Notes: generated from the letters alone by a model not told the origin. Positions 1 through 8,312 are shown, numbered from the stretch's first letter. The stretch is DNA of 47,763 nucleotides from Candidatus Zipacnadia bacterium (GCA_029820295.1 JALGVA010000020.1:1-47763); one strand, 5' to 3'. A program made the numbers and translations.

Positions 1-902
1 AGCCGCGAGCTGAGGATAAAGCCGCCGTACTCGTGGACTGCCGTCTCAGCCTGCAGCACCGCCGCGTAGAGGTTATCGACGATCAGCTCGATCGAGGCGG
101 TGTAGGCCAGCTTCAGGCGCTCGGCAATGCCGTAGCTCTGCGTCGGCGGCGCGAAGCCGGTGGCCTGCAGGTCCTCGGGCGCATCGCGCTTGCTGAGCCA
201 CTCAACGTGGCCGTCCACGAAGGCGTAGTTCGCGCCATCGTTGTGTGGGAAGACCGGCTGCCCCGTGGGACCGACCTCGTAGAGCAGCACGGTGCCTTCG
301 GGATCGTCAATATCACTCAGGTCGCGCCCCGCCACCAGCGGGTTGATGGCGTAGTCCGGGCTGTCGTCCGGCATCTGCGCCGGACAGTGGAGGATCTCCT
401 CGTTCTGCACATACGGGAGGATATCGTCGTGCCAGGTCACGGCGCCGGGCAGCCGGCCGTCATGGTCCTGCGCGAACATTTGGATGCCGACCGCGAGCTG
501 CTTCATGTTGCTGCTGCATGAGGAGGTGCGCGCCTTCTCGCGGGATCGGGCGAACACCGGGAACAGGATGGCCGCCAGCACTGCCAGCATCCCGAACGCC
601 ACCATGACCTCGATGAGCCGCTGCCCACCGCTCACCCGCCGCTTTGCGCTGCGCTCCTCGGCCTGCGACTCCCGCGCCACGCGCCTCATCACGGCGTCGG
701 TCAGGTCCTCGGCGTCGTCATCGCCCAGGTAGGCGGCGCGGAAGGCCCGCTCGTCGGCGCGCACCTGCTCCAGCCACTCGCGGCAGCGCGGGCACTGGCC
801 CAGGTGCAGCCGGACCAGCATGCGCTCGAACAGCCCGCACTCGCAATCGGCATGCGCCGACACGCGCTCCATCCACTTCTCGCACGGCTGCGCGGCGGTC
901 AT
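1..902 (-). CDS. Anti-sigma factor (ZAS zinc finger) fused to pilin-like helix and H-X9-DG domain (3' end outside window)
   Basis: The frame is open for 300 codons from ATG 902 to the window edge; I read every codon across the domain junctions and found no stop or frameshift. Residues 1-45 form an anti-sigma zinc finger: Cys7, then H33-x3-C37-x2-C40. Residues 46-91 are a charged linker. Residues 93-118 (GQRLIEVMVAFG then a hydrophobic run and ILFPVFAR) look like a type IV prepilin N-terminus, but the usual Phe-Thr after the glycine is Gln-Arg, so processing is doubtful. A pilin-like periplasmic part follows, with H220-x9-D230-G231 (HNDGANYAFVDG). The ATG overlaps the sigma-factor stop as ATGA, so the two are probably translationally coupled. 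Topology fits a membrane anti-sigma factor: zinc finger in the cytoplasm, sensor outside. Domain calls are by motif; sensing by the pilin part is inferred. Confidence 0.88.
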   Translation of the reverse strand, partial: MTAAQPCEKWMERVSAHADCECGLFERMLVRLHLGQCPRCREWLEQVRADERAFRAAYLGDDDAEDLTDAVMRRVARESQAEERSAKRRVSGGQRLIEVMVAFGMLAVLAAILFPVFARSREKARTSSCSSNMKQLAVGIQMFAQDHDGRLPGAVTWHDDILPYVQNEEILHCPAQMPDDSPDYAINPLVAGRDLSDIDDPEGTVLLYEVGPTGQPVFPHNDGANYAFVDGHVEWLSKRDAPEDLQATGFAPPTQSYGIAERLKLAYTASIELIVDNLYAAVLQAETAVHEYGGFILSSR

Positions 903-1426
903 GAGCGCTCACCTGCCTGTCCGGCCTCGGCCATCAGCTCACGCAGGCGCCGCCGCGCCCGGCAGCAGCGCACGCGCACGTTGTTGACCGTCAGGTGCAT
1001 CTCCCGCGCGATCTCGGCGTAGGACATCTCGCCGATGTAGCGCGCCACCAGCATCTCGCGGTCCTTGAGCGGGAGCATGCGCAGCAGCTCCAGCGTGGGC
1101 CCGTCCTGCGGTTGCGGCGGGTCGATGCTGGGGAGGGGGGCGTCGTCGAGCGGGACGGTGTCGGTGTGCCGCTCGCGCAGGAAGGCGCGGGACTTGTTGC
1201 GCACGATGCCGACCAGCCAGCCGGCGAACTTCGCGGGCTCGCGCAGCGTATCCAGCGCGCGCCAGGCGTCCACCAGCGCATCCTGGGCGATGTCGCGCGC
1301 CGCCTCGCGGTCGCCGGTGAGATGGTGGGCCGCCGCCACCGCGGTGCGCTGGTGTCGCTGCACGAGCAGCGCATAGGCATCCGCGTTACCTGCCAGCACC
1401 TGTCTCACCACCTGGGCGTCAGTCAT
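899..1426 (-). CDS. ECF-type RNA polymerase sigma factor
   Basis: 175 aa, normal length for the extracytoplasmic-function sigma70 group. Region 2 spans about residues 15-85, including RDIAQDALVDAWRALDTL and the promoter-melting segment FAGWLVGIVRNKSRAFLRER. Region 4 is a helix-turn-helix at about 112-165 (PLKDREMLVARYIGEMSYAE, then IAREMHLTVNNVRVRCCRAR). It should direct core polymerase to a small regulon. The start ATG has GAGGG just upstream and lies 11 nt after a perfect 8-bp hairpin. The stop TGA overlaps the start of the anti-sigma gene (ATGA), the standard sigma/anti-sigma arrangement, so its activity is probably held by that partner. The target promoters cannot be read from the window. 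Confidence 0.95.
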   Translation of the reverse strand: MTDAQVVRQVLAGNADAYALLVQRHQRTAVAAAHHLTGDREAARDIAQDALVDAWRALDTLREPAKFAGWLVGIVRNKSRAFLRERHTDTVPLDDAPLPSIDPPQPQDGPTLELLRMLPLKDREMLVARYIGEMSYAEIAREMHLTVNNVRVRCCRARRRLRELMAEAGQAGERS

Positions 1427-1437
1427 CTGCCCTCACT

Positions 1438-1456
1438 GCGACTGCCCTGCAGTCGC
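1438..1456 (-). promoter_or_regulatory. Perfect hairpin just upstream of the sigma-factor start
   Basis: GCGACTGC and GCAGTCGC form an 8-bp perfect stem with a 3-nt loop. It ends 11 nt before the sigma ATG, next to its ribosome-binding site. It could be an operator for autoregulation or a 5' UTR structure controlling initiation; the sequence does not decide which. Confidence 0.45.
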
Positions 1457-1560
1457 CCTGTGACCGAGGGTGTCTGGGGTCATCTTTGAAGTGTGGCGGC
1501 GTGGCGCGATCGTTACGCGATTTCACGCGCGGGCCCGCGGAAACCTGCGCGCCAACGCAA

Positions 1561-1587
1561 CGGGCCCGGCCAGGATGGCCGGGCCCG
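1561..1587 (-). terminator. GC-rich hairpin downstream of the lipoprotein gene
   Basis: CGGGCCCGGCC and GGCCGGGCCCG form an 11-bp perfect stem with loop AGGAT, 26 nt past the stop of the minus-strand lipoprotein gene. No U-run follows on the minus strand, so it may be a weak or factor-assisted terminator separating that gene from the sigma operon. The rest of 1457-1612 shows nothing recognisable. Confidence 0.55.
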
Positions 1588-1612
1588 CATGGTGCGTCGG
1601 TGGGGTTGCGCG

Positions 1613-2803
1613 CTACTTGCCGCTGTCGGCAGCCGCGGCCTGCGCGGGCGTACCGGACGGGTTCTCAGGCAACGTGGCGTTGTCGGGGGTGACCACGCTG
1701 ACGGCGCCGTCGGCGCTGACCACGATGTCGAATGGCCGCCACCAGCTCGGCGGCTGAACGGGGTAGGTCTCGCTGTCATCGGTCGTGAAGGTGTGCGGCC
1801 CGAAGGTGCGCACCAGCGAGTTAGCCGCCAGACCGCCGGTCACCACGCGCACGGTCACATGGTAGACGCTCTCCTCGTCGAGATCATAGCTGTTGATCGC
1901 GACGTGGAAGCGGCCGGGCACGAGTGTGCCATTGGTGAAGTTCTCGGGGCCGAAGCCCTCGGTGTCATCAACATCGAGCTGTCCGGCGTTGATCGCCATG
2001 TTCCAGAACGCGGAGTGTTCGTTGTCCGGCGCGGGCGACCAGACGTGCAGGTCGGGGTCGCTGGTGGACGTGTCCCAGCTCAGGGTCACACGGAAGTAGA
2101 AGTCGGAGCCCTGTGGCGGCGTCCACTCGACGTTGATCGGGTCGCTGATCACCGTGCACGCCGCGTTCGACGCCAGCACGCGGAAGACGTTCGTCCCCGG
2201 GTGCAGGAAGGCGAGGAAGTCGAAGGCGCGCGGCCCGGGGACGACCGCATCGGGCTGCATGTCGGTGAGGCCGGTCAGCGCCGGGTTGCCATCCTGGAAG
2301 ATGACCACGGTGTCGGCGTCGGTGTTGGTCACCGTCCCGGTGATGTGGACCGTGCCGGCGGTGTCATCGACCGTCCCGGCGGCCGCAGTAATGACCGGGC
2401 AGTCCGTGGGGTTGCCCTGAGTCGGCGTGTCCATCACGACGTCCTCCGTCTGGTTCTCGCCGGTCACGCTGATGATGCGGTACTCGGTGGCGTAGCCATC
2501 AGCCGCGACGGTCATGGCGTAGGTGCCCGGCGCCAGATCGGAGATGCAGAAGCGCCCGTTCTCGTCGGTCTCGATGCGCTCGACCGCCTCGCTGCCCTGC
2601 TGCACCCCGATGTAGACATAGGCGTCGGGAATCGGCACCTCATCGCCGGTCATGACGGTGCCGCACAACTGCCCCACGAGCACGTCCCCGTCCGGGGACG
2701 GGAGAGTCGGGCCGAAGCCACCGTCGCAGCCGGCGAGCATGACCAGGCCCGCAAGGACGGTGACTGCCGCGAGCCCGGCCGTGCTTCGTATCATCTGCTT
2801 CAT
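1613..2803 (-). CDS. Secreted lipoprotein with carboxypeptidase-regulatory-like and YfaP-like C-terminal domains
   Basis: 396 aa. A signal peptide ends in a lipobox (VMLAGC, Cys25), so it should be a membrane-anchored lipoprotein. Residues about 43-125 look like a carboxypeptidase regulatory/transthyretin-like sandwich (LCGTVMTGDEVPIPDAYVYI, then DENGRFCISDLAPGTYAMTV). A middle beta domain follows. The C-terminal third contains VTLSWDTSTSDPDLHVWSP and a later PGRFHVAINSY, resembling the YfaP/DUF2135 type of surface domain. The start has a strong AAGGAGGG site. It lies 30 nt after the outer-membrane-like gene on the same strand, so the two are likely co-transcribed. The ligand is unknown; an adhesive or structural envelope role is a guess. 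Confidence 0.85.
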   Translation of the reverse strand: MKQMIRSTAGLAAVTVLAGLVMLAGCDGGFGPTLPSPDGDVLVGQLCGTVMTGDEVPIPDAYVYIGVQQGSEAVERIETDENGRFCISDLAPGTYAMTVAADGYATEYRIISVTGENQTEDVVMDTPTQGNPTDCPVITAAAGTVDDTAGTVHITGTVTNTDADTVVIFQDGNPALTGLTDMQPDAVVPGPRAFDFLAFLHPGTNVFRVLASNAACTVISDPINVEWTPPQGSDFYFRVTLSWDTSTSDPDLHVWSPAPDNEHSAFWNMAINAGQLDVDDTEGFGPENFTNGTLVPGRFHVAINSYDLDEESVYHVTVRVVTGGLAANSLVRTFGPHTFTTDDSETYPVQPPSWWRPFDIVVSADGAVSVVTPDNATLPENPSGTPAQAAAADSGK

Positions 2804-2833
2804 GGTGTTCCCTCCTTGGGTGGGCTTGATCTG

Positions 2834-3676
2834 CTACCAGGTACCACTGACGGACACGCCGCCCCCGACCGACTGGTCGGGCGTGGCGATGGACGAGGTC
2901 GCGGGGGTCGGGCCCGCGGCCGTGGTTGCGAACAGGTCGATCTGCCAGTCGCCAGAGCCGCCGATCATGTGACTGATGCCCGCCGACCAGGCCAACGCCT
3001 CGGTCACCTCGTTGGTGACCTCGTCGATGCTGTTGGTGCCCGACAGCGGATAGGCGGCGTCGGCGACCACGTCGGTGCGCTCACTGATCGGCCAGCGCAC
3101 GCCCGCACCGAGCATGAACACCTCGCCCCAACCCTCGACCGACCCGCCGCCGACCACTGACAGAGGATCATCGAACCAGATGTACTTCGGTTCGACCACG
3201 ACCGTGGCGTCGCCCACGATGCCGAACTCGACGGGCACCGACACAACCGGGATCGGTCCACTGCCCAACGCCGCGGATGTCGTGCTCAGGTTGGTGCCGC
3301 GTGGGTTGCCCAGCGGCAGGTCGGCGCCGCCGCGGACGGCGACCGCCGGGCTGCCCTCGTAGAGCAGCCACTTGAGATCGATCACGACCGCTTCGTAGTC
3401 GGACTGCCGGACGGCGCCGCCGATCGGGTCTTCGCCGGTCGTCTCCCAATCGAAGTAGCCGAACATCCCGTCCGCGCGCTCGCCATTGGCTCCGCGGAAG
3501 AACACGCCCCAGGTCTGATTATCCTCCTGGAAGAACCGCCCCTCCGCCCTGTACGCATCAGCCCCCTGCCATGGTGTGGCCGACGGCAGGTTCGGAGTGC
3601 CCATCTGTGCCCAGCTCGCTCCGGCGCTGAGAGCGAACAGGGCTATCACGACCGTCGCTACCAGGTTACGTTGCAT
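2834..3676 (-). CDS. Predicted outer-membrane beta-barrel protein
   Basis: 280 aa from ATG 3676, which has GAGGGAGG in the right place; the open frame continues far upstream but without coding character. A signal peptide ends near residue 24 (ALSAGASWAQ). The mature part alternates polar and hydrophobic residues in strands separated by short turns, with a repeated feel of channel or porin proteins (VSVPVEFGIVGDATVVVEPK, FMLGAGVRWPISERTDVVAD), and ends in an aromatic residue (VSVSGTW) as barrel proteins do. I cannot assign a named family. It is followed after 30 nt by the lipoprotein gene. If it is a barrel, the organism is diderm, in line with the Mla operon. Confidence 0.75.
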   Translation of the reverse strand: MQRNLVATVVIALFALSAGASWAQMGTPNLPSATPWQGADAYRAEGRFFQEDNQTWGVFFRGANGERADGMFGYFDWETTGEDPIGGAVRQSDYEAVVIDLKWLLYEGSPAVAVRGGADLPLGNPRGTNLSTTSAALGSGPIPVVSVPVEFGIVGDATVVVEPKYIWFDDPLSVVGGGSVEGWGEVFMLGAGVRWPISERTDVVADAAYPLSGTNSIDEVTNEVTEALAWSAGISHMIGGSGDWQIDLFATTAAGPTPATSSIATPDQSVGGGVSVSGTW

Positions 3677-3730
3677 GCTGCCTGCCTCCCTCGGGGCGTC
3701 CGTGTCTGCCCCACCTCCGCTGCATTCGCG

Positions 3731-3772
3731 CGGCACAATGGTGCCGTGGTGTTGTCGCCCCCGCTCACGGGG
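3731..3772 (-). terminator. Two short hairpins downstream of queH
   Basis: CGGCAC-AATG-GTGCCG at 3731-3746 and CCCCG-CTCA-CGGGG at 3759-3772 sit between the end of queH and the start of the beta-barrel gene. They could attenuate transcription between the two units. Neither is followed by a U-run, so this is weak. Confidence 0.3.
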
Positions 3773-3801
3773 CCATCGCGCGCCCCGCAGGCGCGCGTCG
3801 A

Positions 3802-4380
3802 TCATCCCCGGCGGCGGCCGACGCCCTCTCGTGCCGGCGCGCAGCCGCACCAGGTCTGGCGGTATATCCCCCACGCCCGGCTCAGCTCGACGCTCCGCCG
3901 GAAGCCGTCGCGCCGTTTGAAGTTCTCCGCCATGAACGCGATTCGATGGTCGCGGCAGACCTCCTGCCCAATCGCGTTGATTCGTTCGGCCGACTTGTGC
4001 GGGCTTACCGTCAGCGTGGTCGTCAGGACGCCGATGCCGCTCTCCTCCGCCCACCGTGCCACCCGCGCCAGCCGCATGCGGAAACACACGCTGCACCGGG
4101 CCCCACCCTCGGGCTCGTCCATCAGCCCCGCGCAGGCCTGAGCCCACGCCTCCGGGTCATGTTCCAGCTCCACCAGCGGCACGCCCGACAGCCCCGCGAC
4201 GCGTTGCATGCCCGCCAACCGCAGGTCGTGCTCTTCGACCGGGTCAATGTTTGGATTGTACCAGACCGTAATGACCTCGTAGTCCTCCACGAGACGCTCG
4301 ATGACCGCGCTCGCGCACGGCCCGCAGCACACATGCAACGCCAGGCGCGGGCGGTCGGGCCGGTCGCGCGCATCGATCAC
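3802..4380 (-). CDS. queH: Epoxyqueuosine reductase QueH
   Basis: 192 aa. Reduces epoxyqueuosine to queuosine in tRNA, the last step of queuosine synthesis; QueH is the QueG-unrelated (former DUF208) enzyme with an Fe-S cluster and an adjacent metal. The N-terminal LHVCCGPCAS, the pair CSVCFRMRL at about residue 96, and the C-terminal IYRQTWCGCAPAREG give the family's cysteine set, with W in place of the usual Y before CGC. The start is GTG and overlaps the stop of the upstream epimerase-like gene as GTGA, so the two should be translationally coupled. No other queuosine genes are nearby. Confidence 0.95.
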   Translation of the reverse strand: MIDARDRPDRPRLALHVCCGPCASAVIERLVEDYEVITVWYNPNIDPVEEHDLRLAGMQRVAGLSGVPLVELEHDPEAWAQACAGLMDEPEGGARCSVCFRMRLARVARWAEESGIGVLTTTLTVSPHKSAERINAIGQEVCRDHRIAFMAENFKRRDGFRRSVELSRAWGIYRQTWCGCAPAREGVGRRRG

Positions 4381-5462
4381 GCCGGCGTCACCCGGCCGCC
4401 GTCGTCGATCCCGGCCACGCGCTCGATATCGTCGTAGGCCACGGCACGCAGCCAGGCGCTGCGTTGCTCACCCGGCTCCATCACGAGCTGTGTTCCCGCC
4501 TCGATGGCGTTGCTCAGGATCGCCGGGTAGCTGCTGAACGGCTCCAGCGCGATGGTGTAATGCCGCCCGAAGCTGGGGCCGCCCCAGGAGCCGCCCAGCG
4601 GCATCCACAGCCAGATGTGGCGGAAGGTGTCGAGGTCGAAGGAGATGCCGAAGCCGATCCGGCTCTCCTGGCTGGTGACCGCCCACCATCCGGCCTCAAG
4701 GTCGGTCAGATAGAGCATGTCATTGATGCGCGAGTCCGGCCCCTCGATCACGCTGACGTCCACCTGCGAGCCATCGCGGCCGATGCCGACCGGCCACTCG
4801 AAGCGCTGGTTGGCATCGAAGCGGCACTCATCGACCACGTTCGGGTCCACCACCACGGTGCGCGCGGCGCAGTCGATGCGGCAGTCGCGCTCGATGAAGC
4901 GCTGACCCAGCGCCGGATGGTGGCCCCACATCAGGTCCATCGGCTCCTGGCCCTCGTTGGTGAGCGTCTCGTCGATCTCCAGCACGCCTGAGCCGGCGCG
5001 CAGCGTGAAGGTCTTCTCGAGCAGGAAGGGCGTGCGGCTGGTGCGCACCCACGTCTTCGCAGACACGACTTCGGCCTCGTCCTGCACGATCTGGCAGCGC
5101 CAGGGGACGCCCCAGACCTCGCCATGCAGGCCCATCTCGACGCCCTTGTAGGTGCACACGCGCCCGCCGTTGGGGAGACACTCCTGCCAGCCGCCCTCGT
5201 AGAAATCGGTGAACGGCCCGACACCCGACGCGATCATGTCGAGGGCCTTCTCGGGGTTGCGCACGCCGCGGGGGGTGCGCCACATGAAGTCGGTGTCGGA
5301 GGGCTTGTGGAGGAACTCGTAGATGTCGGTGCCCTTGTCGAGGAGGATGGTGATGCGCACCAGCTCGTTCTCCATCACCAGCAGCCTCATGCCGCGGTAG
5401 GTAAACTCGTCGCTGATGCGGCAGCCCCAGTTCCGCTCGTGAGTGTAGTGCGAAAACTCCAT
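4377..5462 (-). CDS. Aldose-1-epimerase-like protein (DUF4432-type)
   Basis: 361 aa from ATG 5462, preceded by GAGGTGAGG. The fold signature is that of galactose-mutarotase-like sugar-binding proteins: strands such as VRITILLDKGTDIYEFLH near the N-terminus, then LHGEVWGVPWRCQIV, LLEKTFTLRAGSGVLEIDET, MWGHHPALGQRF and a C-terminal SFGRHYTIALEPFSSYP. The histidines in LHGEVW and GHHPALG occupy places where mutarotases have catalytic or sugar-binding histidines. It probably equilibrates sugar anomers or binds a sugar derivative; the substrate is unknown. It leads a two-gene unit with queH (4-nt overlap). A plausible sigma70-type promoter lies just upstream. Confidence 0.85.
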   Translation of the reverse strand: MEFSHYTHERNWGCRISDEFTYRGMRLLVMENELVRITILLDKGTDIYEFLHKPSDTDFMWRTPRGVRNPEKALDMIASGVGPFTDFYEGGWQECLPNGGRVCTYKGVEMGLHGEVWGVPWRCQIVQDEAEVVSAKTWVRTSRTPFLLEKTFTLRAGSGVLEIDETLTNEGQEPMDLMWGHHPALGQRFIERDCRIDCAARTVVVDPNVVDECRFDANQRFEWPVGIGRDGSQVDVSVIEGPDSRINDMLYLTDLEAGWWAVTSQESRIGFGISFDLDTFRHIWLWMPLGGSWGGPSFGRHYTIALEPFSSYPAILSNAIEAGTQLVMEPGEQRSAWLRAVAYDDIERVAGIDDGGRVTPA

Positions 5463-5504
5463 CGTTGGCCTCACCTCGCTGCATGTGAAGGGGCGTACGT
5501 GTGG

Positions 5505-5533
5505 ATAATGCGCGAGAACGCGGGCGACGTCAA
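5505..5533 (-). promoter_or_regulatory. Predicted sigma70-type promoter for the epimerase-like/queH unit
   Basis: On the minus strand TTGACG (5533-5528) is followed after 17 nt by CATTAT (5510-5505), placing transcription start about 35-40 nt before ATG 5462. Confidence 0.55.
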
Positions 5534-5559
5534 GTGCACACATGCATTGGCAGGAGAGG

Positions 5560-5575
5560 CCACGACGCGTCGTGG
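5560..5575. promoter_or_regulatory. 16-bp perfect palindrome in divergent intergenic region
   Basis: CCACGACGCGTCGTGG is a perfect palindrome with no spacer between the epimerase-like gene and the divergent secreted protein gene. It lies 27 nt upstream of the predicted minus-strand -35 box and 48 nt before the plus-strand start. Its form suits a dimeric repressor or activator site; the regulator is unknown. Confidence 0.45.
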
Positions 5576-5623
5576 GGCGAAATGCCGTTCGTCTGACATG
5601 CCGGTGTGTGGGAGTGAGCCACA

Positions 5624-8236
5624 GTGCGCCATGCATGTGCCCTGCTGGTGGTGGCCACCATGTCCGCAGCCGCCGAGCCCATCATCATCGAGAGCGACTA
5701 CGTGCGCCTGGAGATCGGCGAGGACGCCCGGCTGATGTCCCTCACCGCCCCCGGCGTTGAGGGCGAGCTGGGGCAGCCGGGTCAGCCTATCGCCTTCGCC
5801 AAGGTCGGCGAGGAGACCGTGACCGCGACCTCGGTGGTTGCGGAAGAGCCCGGAGCTACGCTTGTCTTCGGCGACAGCGGCGTCGGCGCACGCCTGTCCT
5901 GGGCCGAGGCGGACGGGCTGGTGATCCTCGCCCTCGAGAGTGTGACCGGCGACCCCGAGCGCGTGGACTTCCTGTCACTGCCCATCGCGGAAAGGGCAGG
6001 CGTCCTGGCGCAGTACCATGCGATGCAGACGCCCGAGGGCGGAGCCGTGGCGATGATCCCGGAGGAGCAGGAGTGCTGGATCCACGGGGGCTCCGGCCGG
6101 CTGATCGCCAGCGTCGCGCGCGAGGTCTCGCTCGGGCCGGTGCGCATGGCACTGATGGCCGGCTCAGCCGACGACATCGCGGACCGCATGCAGCAGGCCG
6201 AGGAGCTGTTCGGCATCCCGCTGGGCATGCGCGCCAAGCGCTCGGACGCCGCGCGCGGCACCTACCTGATGATCAGCGGCGTCTCGGCCGACAACGCCGA
6301 CCGGGTGATCGAGTGGGCGCAGGCCGGTGGCTTCGGCTCGATCCTGCTGCTGCACGGCACCTGGGGACACTTCGGGCGGCACTACGCGGTTCCCGAGAAC
6401 CTGTGGCCCGGCGGCGCGGCGCAGCTCCACGAGATGGTCGAGCGCGCGCACGACGCCGGGCTGCTGGTGGGCGCGCACATGTTCTCGTCCAAGGTGCCTA
6501 AGTCCAATGCGTGGGTCGACGCGGGCGTCGTGGACCAGTTCTGGGAAGACACCTCGCTGACCCTCGCCGAACCGGTGGACGCCGACGATGATAGCCTGAT
6601 GACCACCGAGCCGCCCACCGACTGGCCGGTGACCACCGGCACGCGCGACATCCGCATCGACGGCGAGCTGATGACCTACACCGAGCTGTCACTGGATGCG
6701 CCCTTCGGCTTCACCGGCCTGACGCGCGGCGCCTACGGGACCACTGCCGCGGCGCACGAGGCCGGCGCCGAGGTCGCGCACGTGCTCACCGACGAGTCGC
6801 GCGGCATCTTCATCATCGACCAGACCACCGACCTGCTCGACCTGCACGCCGCCGACATCGCCCGCACCTACAACGCCGCCGACTTCGACTGGATCTACTT
6901 CGACGGCGCTGAGGACGTGCACAACCCACGCTGGTTCACCACCTCCAACGCTCAGATGGCGGTCATCGAGAAGCTCGACCGCGAGCCGGCGATCGTGCAG
7001 ATGGCGGCGGGCAGCCCGTTCTCGTGGCACCTGACCACCCGCACCGGCCAGCGCGACTACTTCTGGGTGTCGATGAGCTACAAGGACGAGATCGACGACG
7101 CGGTCGCGCGCTCGTGGCCTCGGGCGCAGAACATGCTGGCCGTCGCCGACCTGGGCTGGTTCCCCCTGCGCCCACCTTCAGAGCACGTGCGCGGCACGCA
7201 GATCGACGATGTCGAGTACCTGTGCGCCCGGGCGCTGGCGACCGACTCCGCCTACTCGATCCTCACCAGCGTGGGCCGCATGGCCGACATCCCGACCCTC
7301 GACGCGATGCTCTACGTTATGAGCCGCTACGAGCATCACAAGTTCGCCGGGACGTTCGGCGAGGAGATCAAGGAGCGCCTGCGCGAGCCCCGCCGGGACT
7401 TCATGCTCATCGAGCGGGAGGACGCCGAGCCGCAGATCGTTCCCGCGCGTGAGATGCCCTACGTGGGGGGCACCAGCCACCTGGTCCGCGCAATGATCGC
7501 GCAGGCCATCGACGGCGTGACCACCATCGCTCTCGACCCGGTGGACCTGCCCGCGACGCTGGAGTTCTCGCTGGACCCGCGCAGGCTCGAATTCACCGAC
7601 TACAAGGGCGATCCGCATGAGGTCGAGGTGCTGCCGGGCGCGCGCGTCGTGGTACCGGTCACCACGCGCGTACTTATGCACTGCACCGGCATCCCCACGG
7701 GCGAGATCCGCATGGCGCTGCGCCGCGCCCGCGACGAAGAGATCAAGCCCGACATGGTGTTCATTGATGCCGGGCAGCCCGCCCGCATGGAGGGCAGCTT
7801 CACCACCGCGGCCGAGGCGGGCCTGACCTTCGACGGGGCCATGGGCGGCGCGCTGGTGCCGTCGGGCGGCTTCAACCCGGATACCGGCCTCGACACCTGG
7901 GCCGAGTACGAGTTCGATGTGCCCGAGGCGGGCCGCTGGTACCTGTGGATCCGCGCCCGCTACGTGGACACGAACTCGAACAGCTTCTTCCTGTGGGACC
8001 CGGACCGCCCCGATGAGCCCGTCCGGCTGGGCAACCGCATCGGCACCTACCACGAGTGGCTGTGGGAGGGCCCGATCGCACTGGAGCTGCCCGCCGGGCG
8101 CAAGGTTCTGCGCATCGCCGGACGCGAGAGCCGGCCGCTGGAGAGCCCGGTGCTGGATGTGATCGGGCTGGTGCGCGAGTACGGGCACTACGTCCCGACC
8201 GATGGCGACGCGCGCCGGGCGATGGTCGAGCAATAG
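5624..8236 (+). CDS. Large secreted TIM-barrel glycoside-hydrolase-like protein
   Basis: 870 aa. GTG start with GGGAG upstream; residues 1-17 are a short signal peptide (CALLVVATMSAAA), so it is exported. Residues about 20-200 are a beta-sandwich of the sugar-binding type. The central part looks like a TIM barrel: GGFGSILLLHGTWGHFGRHY, AHDAGLLVGAHMFS and FDWIYFDGAEDVHNPRW, where the aspartate-glycine after the hydrophobic strand resembles the nucleophile strand of GH27/31/36-type enzymes. A C-terminal domain (about 710-850, EYEFDVPEAGRWYLWIRARY) resembles a carbohydrate-binding module. I do not recognise a defined GH family. It is divergent from the mutarotase-like gene, a sensible partner for sugar release. 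Confidence 0.85.
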   Translation: MRHACALLVVATMSAAAEPIIIESDYVRLEIGEDARLMSLTAPGVEGELGQPGQPIAFAKVGEETVTATSVVAEEPGATLVFGDSGVGARLSWAEADGLVILALESVTGDPERVDFLSLPIAERAGVLAQYHAMQTPEGGAVAMIPEEQECWIHGGSGRLIASVAREVSLGPVRMALMAGSADDIADRMQQAEELFGIPLGMRAKRSDAARGTYLMISGVSADNADRVIEWAQAGGFGSILLLHGTWGHFGRHYAVPENLWPGGAAQLHEMVERAHDAGLLVGAHMFSSKVPKSNAWVDAGVVDQFWEDTSLTLAEPVDADDDSLMTTEPPTDWPVTTGTRDIRIDGELMTYTELSLDAPFGFTGLTRGAYGTTAAAHEAGAEVAHVLTDESRGIFIIDQTTDLLDLHAADIARTYNAADFDWIYFDGAEDVHNPRWFTTSNAQMAVIEKLDREPAIVQMAAGSPFSWHLTTRTGQRDYFWVSMSYKDEIDDAVARSWPRAQNMLAVADLGWFPLRPPSEHVRGTQIDDVEYLCARALATDSAYSILTSVGRMADIPTLDAMLYVMSRYEHHKFAGTFGEEIKERLREPRRDFMLIEREDAEPQIVPAREMPYVGGTSHLVRAMIAQAIDGVTTIALDPVDLPATLEFSLDPRRLEFTDYKGDPHEVEVLPGARVVVPVTTRVLMHCTGIPTGEIRMALRRARDEEIKPDMVFIDAGQPARMEGSFTTAAEAGLTFDGAMGGALVPSGGFNPDTGLDTWAEYEFDVPEAGRWYLWIRARYVDTNSNSFFLWDPDRPDEPVRLGNRIGTYHEWLWEGPIALELPAGRKVLRIAGRESRPLESPVLDVIGLVREYGHYVPTDGDARRAMVEQ

Positions 8237-8312
8237 CACGTGCGGGAACATCCGCGTCGCCCGTTCGGTCTAACTGCCAGAGCGCTTCATGCATACCAGC
8301 AACGCAGATGGG

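Noticed and set aside
1493-3160. A 555-codon plus-strand frame over the lipoprotein and beta-barrel genes.
   Set aside because: Antisense to two genes with signal peptides and strong ribosome-binding sites; composition is typical of GC-rich shadows.
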